Assembly (NCBI GenBank): GCA_012513005.1
Contig: JAAZCZ010000072.1
Coordinates: 1 to 45,453 of the forward strand
Direction: 5' to 3'
Source: Oscillospiraceae bacterium
Lineage (GTDB): Bacteria; Bacillota; Clostridia; Oscillospirales; Oscillospiraceae
Length of the DNA: 45,453 nt
The translations under genes were made by a program, and so were the position numbers. Below, one piece after another: positions 34,888 to 43,334 of the stretch; within the stretch, counting starts at the first letter, position 1; each line of letters begins with the position of its first letter. The notes under the pieces were generated by a model, which saw nothing but the letters and a program-made list of their open reading frames with translations, made no database searches and was not told the origin of the DNA.

Positions 34888-36216
34888 TCATGCCATATTT
34901 GCTACCTTCCACTCCCCTTTGTCGTTTTTGACAACAAAAATTGTGATTGACTCATCTAAGTCTGTTGTCTTTCCGCTTCGGGTTTGGGTTATCTGATAGT
35001 GCACCTTGCAGGAAAAGGAGTTTTCCCCCATAGGAATATATTCTACTGCTTCTACCGAATTAAATACTACTTTGACGCCGCGCACCCAAGCTACATTCTC
35101 GGTTGTTTTATCAAGCTTATCCTGCAGAACGGTGCCGGGCAGCAGGAATTTATTTAGCCTGTTCCAGTTATTCACCGAGACATCGCCCACATTGCCGCTA
35201 AAGAGCACATATGCTCTTGCAAAGCTGTCTGCAAACTGAGCTTTATCCTCCGGTGCCTTAGCATCTGAGCCCTCAACATAGCAGGGCATGCCCATATACT
35301 CGGTCTTGCTGCCGATTTCCTCTCCGCCCTGTGTTGTTACCTTAATTACCGGGTCGGAAATAAGCCCCTCGTAGGCGTATATTAGTGCGCTGTCTTTAAT
35401 ATAGCTTTCAAAGCCATCGGTTAGGGGTGTTTTTGCCTTTTCGGCATGCTGACCTGTTATTTCGTGCTCGTTTATATATACCTTTGCGTTTTCATTTGCC
35501 ACAAACTTAAATGCTTTGTTGGCAACCGGGGAGAATACAACGCTCTCGGCGCCTGCTGTTTCTACGGGTTTAAGCTCTGTGCCTGCAGAGTCCTTTGCCA
35601 CGATTTCAGCAGGTCCGTGCAGGTCGTTTATTTTATACAGTGTGCCCTTAGGTGCCTTGTCAAAGGGAGTGGTTACGCTGACTTCAAAGTCGATATCTTT
35701 ATCTGTAATGTAGCTTTCAGGCACTTCTACGCCATTAACATAGAGCTTAGAATCAGGGGGCAGCGTTGCCCTTATATTCTTGCCCTCTCCGGGCATGAAT
35801 ATAATTGAGTCCACCTTCCAGCCTTTAAAGCCGAAGCTGTACGCATCGCCCGGTTTTAAGGTCAGGCTTGCTATCTGATGATTGTCGTAATAGATCTTGC
35901 AGACCGATTCCTCGTCGCCTATTTTATCGGGTTTGCAGCTTATTTTTGAAACCTCAGTTAAATTTAGGCCGTAATCCTCGGGCTTTGCATCTCTTTTTTC
36001 AAAAGGGCTTGTGCTGTTTTTGATAGCCTGCTGCACGCCCTCTTGCCAGTAGGAAATCTCCTGACTGCCCGCAAAGGCGTTTGCAAAGTTTATTGGTCTT
36101 GTTACCTCAAAAACTCCCAGATACTTCCAGAGCACTCCGAGACCGATTAGAATTACTACAATTAGTATAAGCGAATAAATTGATATTGCTTTTAAAAATA
36201 CACTTTTCTTTTTCAT
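34888..36216 (-). CDS. Membrane-anchored ectodomain protein, unknown
   Basis: A 442-aa protein with a basic N-terminus and one membrane helix at about residues 10-34, so most of it is outside. Two short stretches, SKLYVNGVEVP and AKVYINEHEITG, look like PEGA- or TcaA-type beta repeats. The last 110 residues (SFARAYVLFSGNVGD to the end) might be an NTF2-like domain of the kind seen in TcaA proteins. These resemblances are by eye only. The start overlaps the upstream stop by four bases. Its neighbours point to surface polysaccharide work. Confidence 0.72.
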   Translation of the reverse strand: MKKKSVFLKAISIYSLILIVVILIGLGVLWKYLGVFEVTRPINFANAFAGSQEISYWQEGVQQAIKNSTSPFEKRDAKPEDYGLNLTEVSKISCKPDKIGDEESVCKIYYDNHQIASLTLKPGDAYSFGFKGWKVDSIIFMPGEGKNIRATLPPDSKLYVNGVEVPESYITDKDIDFEVSVTTPFDKAPKGTLYKINDLHGPAEIVAKDSAGTELKPVETAGAESVVFSPVANKAFKFVANENAKVYINEHEITGQHAEKAKTPLTDGFESYIKDSALIYAYEGLISDPVIKVTTQGGEEIGSKTEYMGMPCYVEGSDAKAPEDKAQFADSFARAYVLFSGNVGDVSVNNWNRLNKFLLPGTVLQDKLDKTTENVAWVRGVKVVFNSVEAVEYIPMGENSFSCKVHYQITQTRSGKTTDLDESITIFVVKNDKGEWKVANMA

Positions 36217-37262
36217 CCCGATACCTGCTTTACCAGAATTGCTGTCGGTATCGGTCTTACACCGACAACCGAGGCGATTGATGTTATCTGCTCTCCGTTA
36301 TATATCATGGCTGATGATGAGCCGCCGTCTAAGTTCATTGCATTGACGGCGCCGTACTGCAGCATAATGTCTGCAATATCACTGCAAGTTGCACCAAGTG
36401 AATCGACATGTCTGCCTTCGATTACCAAAAGCAGTACCGCTCCGTCTTCTCTCTGCCCGACTGCAGTGCGGGGGTTAAGCCCGCTGTTTAGTCCGTCGAA
36501 TTTCTTGCCGTTTTGGACTAAAACAGGTCCGAAGCTGACAGCCCAGTTAGCATCTTTTTCTGCTGCCTGATAGCCTGTCATCCAGCCGACATGGAGTATG
36601 CCCTTTTTGTCCATAACCGCTGTCCAGTAGCCCTTGGCGTTTACAGCATCGCTTGAGAGAAGCTGACCGTCTCTTATTACTATGCCCTCGGGTATTCCAC
36701 CCTGCCCCCCGCCGCCCGGGTCATCAAAGCCGCCACCGTTAACTCCGGCAATTGCGCCTGTTCGCTCTACCATTGAGGCAAGCTGCTCACCCGCGCCGCC
36801 ATAGCTTTGTGTGGTTGCGAGAAATGTCCTTTGCGGGTCCTTTATTATCATGAGCTTGCCCTTGAAGGAGGGACCCTTTATATCTAAAAGTTCTAAATCC
36901 TTCTGGGCAGGCTTATCTCCCTCTGCCGGGTTTTCTCCTGCTAAAGTCTCCGGCTTTTTTATTGAAATAAGCGATGTATCTGTCTGCTCCTGCTTATTTT
37001 CCTGCTTACCCTCGCCCATTATTTCCGCAATTTCCTCGTTTGAGAGGTATATGTTTGCAAAAAATCCAATTGCACTTGTCTCCTTGACCGAGCGCACAAA
37101 AAGCTGCTTTGCCGTCGGTGACGGACCTTTTACAACTACCCACATTACGCTGTATAGCCCAATTATGAGTATTGCCAAGGTTATAATTATAAATGACAGT
37201 GTTTTTAGAATTATTCCCCAGGGAAACTTCTTGTTTTTTTCTGTGCTCTTAGCCTTATCCAT
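36213..37262 (-). CDS. Phosphodiester glycosidase family protein (NAGPA-like)
   Basis: A 349-aa protein with an N-terminal membrane anchor (about residues 15-45) and an extracellular catalytic-type domain. Family blocks are VNGGGFDDPGG, RTAVGQREDGAVLLLVIEGR, NAMNLDGGSSSAMIYNG and VVGVRPIPTAILV. Relatives remove N-acetylglucosamine from phosphodiester links, and bacterial members are linked to exopolysaccharide or wall sugars. The target is not known here. GAAGAGG precedes ATG 37262. It is the first gene of a four-gene minus-strand operon. Confidence 0.88.
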   Translation of the reverse strand: MDKAKSTEKNKKFPWGIILKTLSFIIITLAILIIGLYSVMWVVVKGPSPTAKQLFVRSVKETSAIGFFANIYLSNEEIAEIMGEGKQENKQEQTDTSLISIKKPETLAGENPAEGDKPAQKDLELLDIKGPSFKGKLMIIKDPQRTFLATTQSYGGAGEQLASMVERTGAIAGVNGGGFDDPGGGGQGGIPEGIVIRDGQLLSSDAVNAKGYWTAVMDKKGILHVGWMTGYQAAEKDANWAVSFGPVLVQNGKKFDGLNSGLNPRTAVGQREDGAVLLLVIEGRHVDSLGATCSDIADIMLQYGAVNAMNLDGGSSSAMIYNGEQITSIASVVGVRPIPTAILVKQVSG

Positions 37263-37348
37263 TTGCTTACCTCTTCCCGGAAATCTTATATAGGGTTCTT
37301 TTACTTGATTGTTTTGTCGGCTTGTAATAAAATAAATGCCGAATAATA

Positions 37349-37377
37349 TTTATAATGCTAAATACTGTTGGAGTCAA
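37349..37377 (-). promoter_or_regulatory. Promoter for the glycosidase-GT2-malQ operon
   Basis: On the minus strand TTGACT (37377-37372), a 17-base spacer and TATAAA (37354-37349). The -35 sits three bases from the start codon of the divergent lipoprotein gene. A plus-strand TATAAT (37351-37356) overlaps the -10. Confidence 0.7.
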
Positions 37378-37379
37378 GA

Positions 37380-38666
37380 ATGAAAAAATTAATTCCCATA
37401 TTATTAATCGTGTTAATGCTGCTCTCAAGCTGCGCCTTGGGTAATAAGGGCGCTTCTGATAAAACACCTGCACCTTCTCCCGAGCCTGCTGTGCAGACAC
37501 CTTCCCCCACACCGGAGCCTACTCCCTCTCCTACACCTGAGCCGACACCCGAGCCCACGCCGGAGCCCACACCCTCTGTGCCCTCAGAAGAGGTTTCAAG
37601 AGAAATAAGGCTAAGTGTGAGTGACGGCAGCAATGTCGGTCGCATTCGTGACGGTGACAGGGTTTCCGGAATCAGTTTAGCCGGACAAAAGACTGTTACC
37701 GTGACCGCTCCTGCGGGGATCCCACTTGGGTATCTCTATCTGGCTTGGAACACTGCCCCCGGTGAATACAGCCTAAGCTATGACGGAAACACAATGACCT
37801 GCGGAGCCGGCGGCTTTATACATGAGCTAATTTCCTTACCCGCAGCGGCAAACAGCATAACATTTTCAATAAACAGTGATGCCATGCTGACAGATTTAAG
37901 GGCCTTTTCAGCAGGCAGCGTGCCTGATAGTGTTCAGAACTGGAACCCACCCTGCGAGAAAGCAGACCTGCTCTTTTTCCCGACACACTCCGATGACGAC
38001 GCTCTTTTCTTCGGTGCTTTAATAGCGCTTTCCGTTGACAGGGGTCTTAAGGTTCAGGCTGCCTTTATGACATACCATGCTATTAATCCCTACAGAGCTC
38101 ATGAGCTGCTTGACGGGCTTTGGGCAATGGGCGTCAGGCATTACCCGACAAATGTGAATTTTGAAGATATTAAACCCAGAAACTTGGTGCACGCCTATGA
38201 ACTATACCCGGAAGACACCATTTGTGCCTGGCAGGTCGGAGAAATTCGTAGGTTTAAGCCCTCTGTTATAGCCGGTCACGACTTAAACGGTGAGTACGGG
38301 CATTTTGCCCATATGGTAAACGGCAGAACATTAAGTCGGTCGGTAGAGGAGGCTGCAAAGCCCGAATACGATCCGGCTTCGGCTGAAGCCCACGGTGTTT
38401 GGGACACTCCTAAGCTCTATTTGCACCTGTATCACGAAAACAAAATCATTCTGCCTGTTTACGAGCCCCTTGAGCATTTTGGCGGCAAAACCGCCTTCCA
38501 GGTTGCAGAAGCCGGATACTCGAAGCACTTAACGCAGCATCAGTGGAGCTACAGAGTCAAGGGCAATGAGGACCCCAAGTGCGATTGTAGCGCCTTCGGT
38601 CTTGTGCGCAGTCTCGTCGGTCCTGATACGGGATTGAATGATATTATGGAAAATATTAAAAAGTAA
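37380..38666 (+). CDS. PIG-L family deacetylase lipoprotein
   Basis: A 428-aa secreted lipoprotein. The signal peptide ends in the lipobox LLSSC (Cys18). A low-complexity PTPEPTPSP linker follows (residues about 27-65), then a beta-rich region, and the PIG-L de-N-acetylase domain from about residue 195. Motifs are PTHSDDDALFFG (metal ligands) and GHDLNGEYGHFAHM (the second histidine group). PIG-L enzymes deacetylate N-acetyl sugars, and an extracellular one may act on wall or host glycans. I use ATG 37380, with GGAG just upstream. The TTG at 37368 lies before that ribosome site. Confidence 0.88.
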   Translation: MKKLIPILLIVLMLLSSCALGNKGASDKTPAPSPEPAVQTPSPTPEPTPSPTPEPTPEPTPEPTPSVPSEEVSREIRLSVSDGSNVGRIRDGDRVSGISLAGQKTVTVTAPAGIPLGYLYLAWNTAPGEYSLSYDGNTMTCGAGGFIHELISLPAAANSITFSINSDAMLTDLRAFSAGSVPDSVQNWNPPCEKADLLFFPTHSDDDALFFGALIALSVDRGLKVQAAFMTYHAINPYRAHELLDGLWAMGVRHYPTNVNFEDIKPRNLVHAYELYPEDTICAWQVGEIRRFKPSVIAGHDLNGEYGHFAHMVNGRTLSRSVEEAAKPEYDPASAEAHGVWDTPKLYLHLYHENKIILPVYEPLEHFGGKTAFQVAEAGYSKHLTQHQWSYRVKGNEDPKCDCSAFGLVRSLVGPDTGLNDIMENIKK

Positions 38667-38686
38667 AGTTAAATATTTAAGCTTCT

Positions 38687-38713
38687 AAATGCCGCCGCTT
38701 TGGCGGCATTTTT
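38687..38713. terminator. Terminator between convergent PIG-L and serine hydrolase genes
   Basis: AAATGCCGCC (38687-38696) pairs with GGCGGCATTT (38702-38711). The loop is five bases and T residues follow. Confidence 0.8.
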
Positions 38714-38727
38714 ATTTTCTTTGCTTT

Positions 38728-39684
38728 TCAGCTTTTAACCTCGGGCTTTTGGTATATTGTGGCAGCGTCCAACGCTGCTGTCTGCAGCTTTCGCATTTCT
38801 GTACTTCGCAGTGTGTAGTTGCACATCAGTACGCAGTATTTGCCCAAAACTCCGGCGTTGCCTGTTTTTGTGAACATGGCAAGCAAGATAGGCTCGTCCA
38901 TAAACACTATTCCCACATCGTTAACAGCTACATATTTATCTGTTCTGAAATATCCGTATTTGTGTGCTATCGGGAACCTGCGTTCCATTAGCGCAAAGTA
39001 TTCCTTTTGCTGTGCTTTTAGCATGTGGTCTATTATATCCGGAAACTTTGCAGGGTTATCATACAGAACTGTGAGTGTTCTGATCATCTGGCGCGGAGTA
39101 AATTCAAGCTTTTTGAAATACTCCTCGGGCAGTGCCTTATATTCCTCTGCGTTTGCGCAGGTATATTTGCAGATTTCGTTTTTATAGTCCTCAAAGTCCT
39201 TGAAACATCTTCGGAGCATCTCCGAAAGTGGGTTGCTCGAGTTTTCAAGTGACAGCTTTTGGATTAGGTCATATTTAAAACCGCCTATCATCGTGTCCAT
39301 TGTCATATAGCCTTCGCTCACAAGCTCTGCAAAATACATGTTGAGCGGCAACTTGTAGACACTCGCGGCGTAGATGTACATGTCGGGATTTAAATACCGC
39401 TCTTCACCTGTGACTGTGTTGCGGTAGCCCATTGAAACATATGTATCCTTGTAGCTCCATTTCTCCAAGGTTTCACCGATTATTTGATTCCAGCCCTTGT
39501 TGAAATTCTTCTCGCAAAATTCGATATATTCCTTATCCTCTGTGAGATTGGGCTTAGCAGATTCGCTCGGTGACGGTGACGGGTTTGTCGTCTCGGCTGC
39601 CAGTGCCGGTATTGCCGCAGCAAACAGGAGAGCTGCCGATAAGAAGAGAGCGGGCAACGCAGTTTTTACACCCTTGTATGTCAT
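38728..39684 (-). CDS. Secreted serine hydrolase, class A beta-lactamase fold
   Basis: A 318-aa protein with a signal peptide (cleavage near ALAA, residue 30) and a Ser/Pro-rich spacer. The active-site elements of the serine beta-lactamase/DD-peptidase fold can be read: SVYK (Ser108, Lys111), SSN (149-151) in place of SDN, and KYG (242-244) in place of KTG. An Omega-loop glutamate of the class A type is not obvious. It may be a carboxypeptidase-like enzyme, a divergent beta-lactamase or a non-catalytic relative. GGAGGTG precedes the ATG. Confidence 0.8.
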   Translation of the reverse strand: MTYKGVKTALPALFLSAALLFAAAIPALAAETTNPSPSPSESAKPNLTEDKEYIEFCEKNFNKGWNQIIGETLEKWSYKDTYVSMGYRNTVTGEERYLNPDMYIYAASVYKLPLNMYFAELVSEGYMTMDTMIGGFKYDLIQKLSLENSSNPLSEMLRRCFKDFEDYKNEICKYTCANAEEYKALPEEYFKKLEFTPRQMIRTLTVLYDNPAKFPDIIDHMLKAQQKEYFALMERRFPIAHKYGYFRTDKYVAVNDVGIVFMDEPILLAMFTKTGNAGVLGKYCVLMCNYTLRSTEMRKLQTAALDAATIYQKPEVKS

Positions 39685-39735
39685 TTTTTCACCTCCGATG
39701 ATGCGGTTTCAATATACTTTATTTCATACCAAGTT

Positions 39736-39764
39736 ATTATATAGTATTACGCCTTCGTATTCAA
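39736..39764 (-). promoter_or_regulatory. Promoter for the serine hydrolase gene
   Basis: On the minus strand TTGAAT (39764-39759), a 17-base spacer and consensus TATAAT (39741-39736), about 50 bases before the start. Confidence 0.75.
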
Positions 39765-39788
39765 TGACTATTGAGTACTTGTTAAACA

Positions 39789-39830
39789 ATAAAAAAGACC
39801 CGAAAGCAAGCTTAAATGCCTTCGAGTCTT
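39789..39830 (-). terminator. Terminator after glnA
   Basis: On the minus strand AAGACTCGAAGGCA (39830-39817) pairs with TGCTTTCGGGTCTT (39808-39795), with a few wobble pairs. Six T residues follow. Confidence 0.75.
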
Positions 39831-39853
39831 AGAATTTAGTTTAGCAAAGTTTA

Positions 39854-41185
39854 TCAGTAGCTTACCATATATTTCTTTGTTTCCCAGTCAGAGACCCATG
39901 TTCTGTAAGCTTCATATTCCTTTTTCTTGCCCTTTACATATCTTTTATATGCATGTTCACCCAAGGTTTTTGACATTAGTTCGTCCTTAGAAAGCTCCAA
40001 AATAGCTTCTTCCAGTGATGCGGGCAGGTTTTCTATGCCGTTTTTCTGCCTGGATTGCCTGTCCATCTCATAAATGTTTTCGCATATTTCGGGCGGCGGG
40101 ACAAGATTATTATTTATGCCGTCAAGTCCGGCAGCAAGGCAGAGTGCCAACGCCAAATAAGGATTGCAGGCAGGGTCCGGGCTTCTTAGCTCAACTCTTG
40201 TGCTTTGGCCTCTTGCAGACGGGATTCTGACAAGCGCCGAACGGTTTGATGCGCTCCATGCCAAATAGCAGGGAGCTTCGTATCCGGGCACTAAACGCTT
40301 GTATGAGTTTACAAGCGGATTTGTAACGGCAGTCATACCCTTAACATGAGCTAACATGCCGGCAATAAAGCTGTATGCCTGCTTTGAAAGCTGCTTTTCA
40401 CCCTTGGGATCGTAGAAAACATTTACTCCGTCTTTGAACAGAGACATGTTGGTGTGCATGCCCGAGCCGCTTATGCCGTAGACCGGCTTTGGCATAAATG
40501 TGGCGTGTAGGCCGTTTTGCCTCGCTATTGTTTTGACCGCCATTCTGAATGTTACGATATTATCAGCAGCAGTCAGGGCATCAGCGTACTTAAAGTCAAT
40601 CTCATGCTGACCCGCTGCGCACTCATGGTGCGAAGTCTCAATTTCAAAGCCCATTGACTCAAGTGCCAGGCATATGCTTCTCCTTGTGATCTCCCCGTGG
40701 TCAATGGGACCTAAGTCAAAGTAACCCGCCTCGTCGCTTGTTTTGGTTGTGGGGTTTCCGTCCTTGTCAATTTCAAAAAGAAAAAACTCACACTCAGGTC
40801 CGACATTAAAGGTGTAGCCCAAATCAGCTGCCTTCTTAAGTGCCGATTTGAGTATATAGCGGGGATCTCCTATAAATGGAGTATTGTCCGGATTATATAC
40901 ATCGCAAATTAGTCTCGCCACTCTTCCGTTTTGGGTGTGCCAAGGAAAAATCGCAAAGGTGTTCGGGTCCGGATGCAGGTATTGATCCGACTCGTGTATT
41001 CTTGTGAAGCCTTCAATGGAGCTGCCGTCTATGCTTATCTGGTTATCCAGCGCCTTTTCAAGTTGCGAGCTTGTAATCGCAACATTTTTTAGCGTGCCGA
41101 ATATATCCGTGAATTGGAGACGGATAAAATCAATCTTCTCTTCCCTGACAATTCTTAAAACATCTTCCTTTGTGAATGTTCCCAT
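39854..41185 (-). CDS. glnA: Glutamine synthetase, type I
   Basis: It makes glutamine from glutamate, ammonia and ATP. The 443 aa length and sequence fit the Gram-positive GSI-alpha group. Motifs are IDGSSIEGFTRIHESDQYLHPDP (split here by function: substrate loop then metal region), GPECEFFLFEI, HHECAAGQHEIDF, and KPVYGISGSGMHTNMSLF of the ATP site. The region that holds the adenylylated tyrosine in proteobacterial enzymes reads SLEEAILELSKDEL, with no tyrosine, so control is likely by feedback or a GlnR-type factor. GGGAGTGA precedes the ATG. It is a single-gene transcript. Confidence 0.97.
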   Translation of the reverse strand: MGTFTKEDVLRIVREEKIDFIRLQFTDIFGTLKNVAITSSQLEKALDNQISIDGSSIEGFTRIHESDQYLHPDPNTFAIFPWHTQNGRVARLICDVYNPDNTPFIGDPRYILKSALKKAADLGYTFNVGPECEFFLFEIDKDGNPTTKTSDEAGYFDLGPIDHGEITRRSICLALESMGFEIETSHHECAAGQHEIDFKYADALTAADNIVTFRMAVKTIARQNGLHATFMPKPVYGISGSGMHTNMSLFKDGVNVFYDPKGEKQLSKQAYSFIAGMLAHVKGMTAVTNPLVNSYKRLVPGYEAPCYLAWSASNRSALVRIPSARGQSTRVELRSPDPACNPYLALALCLAAGLDGINNNLVPPPEICENIYEMDRQSRQKNGIENLPASLEEAILELSKDELMSKTLGEHAYKRYVKGKKKEYEAYRTWVSDWETKKYMVSY

Positions 41186-41225
41186 ACGACTTCACTCCCT
41201 CTGCGCTTTTGCTAATTTCCTGTTT

Positions 41226-41263
41226 AATTGTAACAATTATATGATACGCAGTAAAAATGTCAA
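41226..41263 (-). promoter_or_regulatory. glnA promoter with inverted repeat
   Basis: On the minus strand a perfect TTGACA (41263-41258), a 16-base spacer and a perfect TATAAT (41241-41236). Overlapping the -10 and start site is AATTGT-A-ACAATT (41226-41238), a possible operator. It does not fit the GlnR/TnrA pattern TGTNA-N7-TNACA. Confidence 0.8.
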
Positions 41264-41370
41264 TAAGTGCTTGAAAATCTATGAAATTAGAACTACGCAG
41301 CAGCTTTTACGAGACATTTAATTAGTATTATTGCCACCGCCAGGCTTATTTATAGGTTTTTATAAAATTA

Positions 41371-41397
41371 TTAGCACTCTTTTACATCGAGTGCTAA
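41371..41397. promoter_or_regulatory. CIRCE element (HrcA operator)
   Basis: TTAGCACTC, nine bases, GAGTGCTAA: an exact match to the CIRCE consensus. It lies 155 bases before the hsp20 start. HrcA binding here would repress the gene until heat or folding stress. I could not assign the paired promoter with confidence. The remainder of this 366-base intergenic region holds the divergent glnA promoter. Confidence 0.95.
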
Positions 41398-41551
41398 TAT
41401 TAACGGTTTAGACATATTTTGTTCATGATTTATTAAACTATGTGTGGTATTTTATATACAGAAGCAAACAGAAGTTTCGAAAACCAGTATTTAGCCTGAG
41501 CGTTAGTTGCCGGGCAACATTAAAATGTATTATTTAACGGAGGTATATATT

Positions 41552-41965
41552 ATGTTTGAACTTATTCCTTTTGCATCCCGTAATCCTTTTTTCATGGCTC
41601 CCTTCTTCCCGGAAGTCAGAAAGAACGGCATGAGCGAGTTTAACAGAATCAGCACAGATGTCAAAGACGAAGGCGACAGCTTTGTAATTAAGGCTGATAT
41701 GCCCGGTTTTAAGAAGGAAGACATCAAGATTAGCCTCGAAGACGATTCTCTTGTAATCTCTGCAGAGCGCAATTTTGAATCCGAAGAGGAGCGCGAAGGC
41801 TATGTGCACCGTGAGCGCAGATACGGCTCATTCCGCCGCACATTCGATGTGAGCGGTATCGAGACCGCAAATATTAAGGCAGACTATGTAGACGGCGTTT
41901 TGACCCTAGGTTTGCCGAAGCTGCCCGAAAATAAACCCGAGAGCAGAACAATTGAGATAGAGTAA
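41552..41965 (+). CDS. Small heat shock protein (Hsp20/alpha-crystallin)
   Basis: An ATP-independent holdase of 137 aa. The alpha-crystallin domain runs from about residue 35 (ISTDVKDEGDSFVIKADMPGF) to the GVLTLGLPK motif. A short C-terminal tail ends in an I-x-I-type motif (RTIEIE). ATG 41552 follows GGAGG with good spacing. The frame extends to 41507, but that part is leader sequence. An upstream CIRCE element suggests HrcA control. Confidence 0.96.
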   Translation: MFELIPFASRNPFFMAPFFPEVRKNGMSEFNRISTDVKDEGDSFVIKADMPGFKKEDIKISLEDDSLVISAERNFESEEEREGYVHRERRYGSFRRTFDVSGIETANIKADYVDGVLTLGLPKLPENKPESRTIEIE

Positions 41966-42008
41966 CACTTAGATTTTTTATGATACCCTCTCTTTCCCTA
42001 TAATAGAT

Positions 42009-42042
42009 ATCCGCAGGCATTGCCTGCGGATGTTTATTTTTT
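42009..42042. terminator. Terminator between hsp20 and the PBP gene
   Basis: ATCCGCAGGCA (42009-42019) and its exact complement (42021-42031), followed by T-rich sequence. It may serve both convergent genes. Confidence 0.8.
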
Positions 42043-42053
42043 TATTATTCTCT

Positions 42054-43334
42054 TTATTCTACAAGCGCCCTTAGCACATATGATGCAATTTCGGCAGCAG
42101 CTCCTGCTCCCGCACCTGCGTTTTCAGCTAAGACTACAAAGGCAATCGGGTACTGCTCGGAGCCGGCAAAGCCCGTAAACCATGAGTGTGAGCTGCCTGT
42201 GCCTGTCTCTGCTGTGCCTGTTTTGGCACAGATGCCTATATCGGGAAATCTCCATGTGCCGTATGCCGCCTCTACGTTATACTGCATCATTTCTTTTATT
42301 AAAACAGCTGTTTGCGGCTTTAATATTTCCTCCGGCTTTGCTTTGCTGTTTTCATCTGTCTTGAGCTTGGCAGTGACTGCCGCTCCGTCGTTTGCTATCG
42401 CCGAAACATATTTGAGCATGGAAAACGGCGTGATTTGATCCTCATGCTGGCCTATTCCCGCCCAAGCAAGCCCAATTGAATCAGGCTCAATGTTCCCTAG
42501 GCTGCCTGCCTTTGTGTCTATGCCCGATATTTTAGTACCTACTGTAAAGCCTGCTTTTTTTGCGTATTCGTCTAATTTGCTGCTGCCGAGCTGCAAGGTA
42601 ATTTCAGAAAATGCCACATTGCACGAGTTTTTGAGGGCGTCTTTTAGTGTTTGGTTTCCGTGTGTGCCGCTGCAGTTTAGCTCTGCCCCGCCAACTACGC
42701 TCATTCCGCTGCAGGAAAAGGTTTTTTCTGTTATGCCCGGTATGTTTTCGATTGCAGCTCCCAGCGTGAGCAGCTTAAAAACAGAGCCCGGCGTGTACAC
42801 TGCGTTTATGCATTTGTTTAAGTATGTGCCCTCTGCGGGAGTTGCAGAGAGATTCATAGGATCCTGAGTCGGGTTTGACACCATGCAGAGTATTTCGCCT
42901 GTTTTATAGTTTAAAAGCATCACAGAACCATCTCTGCCTCCCAAGGCAGCATGTGCAGCTTTTTGAAGCTTTGTATCTATTGTGAGTCTGAGCGTGCTCG
43001 CCACAGGCGCTCCTTTAATAAAGCTGTAATTTGAAAGTTCGCTTCTGAAGTTGCGAAGAGCAGCTGTGCCGACAGCTCCGTTTAAATCTCCTATGAGCTG
43101 GTAGCAGGATAGCCTTGTTTGAAGGTCATCTGCAAAGCTGTATTCATTACCGTCTGAGAGATAGAGCTTAACGCCTTGCCTGTCTGTAATTTCACCGACA
43201 GGAGCTCTGCGACTAAAATATGAAGACCAGTCGCCCCCGTTTTTAGCGAGTCTGAATACGAAAAATGATAGACCTGCAATAATAAGGGCTGCTAATAACA
43301 GAGATGTGGCGGCTCTTTGCATTACTTTTTTCAT
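42054..43334 (-). CDS. Class B penicillin-binding protein (PbpA-like transpeptidase)
   Basis: A short class B PBP (426 aa) with one N-terminal membrane helix and a small non-catalytic region. The transpeptidase domain has SVFK (Ser184, Lys187) in YTPGSVFKL, SCN (237-239) and KTG (371-373). It cross-links peptidoglycan. The gene overlaps the upstream SEDS gene stop as ATGA, the usual arrangement for a SEDS polymerase and its partner transpeptidase. It resembles the short PbpA of actinobacteria and clostridia rather than the large division PBP. Confidence 0.93.
   Translation of the reverse strand: MKKVMQRAATSLLLAALIIAGLSFFVFRLAKNGGDWSSYFSRRAPVGEITDRQGVKLYLSDGNEYSFADDLQTRLSCYQLIGDLNGAVGTAALRNFRSELSNYSFIKGAPVASTLRLTIDTKLQKAAHAALGGRDGSVMLLNYKTGEILCMVSNPTQDPMNLSATPAEGTYLNKCINAVYTPGSVFKLLTLGAAIENIPGITEKTFSCSGMSVVGGAELNCSGTHGNQTLKDALKNSCNVAFSEITLQLGSSKLDEYAKKAGFTVGTKISGIDTKAGSLGNIEPDSIGLAWAGIGQHEDQITPFSMLKYVSAIANDGAAVTAKLKTDENSKAKPEEILKPQTAVLIKEMMQYNVEAAYGTWRFPDIGICAKTGTAETGTGSSHSWFTGFAGSEQYPIAFVVLAENAGAGAGAAAEIASYVLRALVE

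Noticed and set aside
37500..37580. The Pro/Thr/Glu repeats of the lipoprotein as a mobile or regulatory repeat
   Set aside because: They encode an in-frame low-complexity linker typical of surface lipoproteins.
41221..41238. A GlnR/TnrA box before glnA
   Set aside because: The palindrome spacing and inner bases do not fit TGTNA-N7-TNACA.
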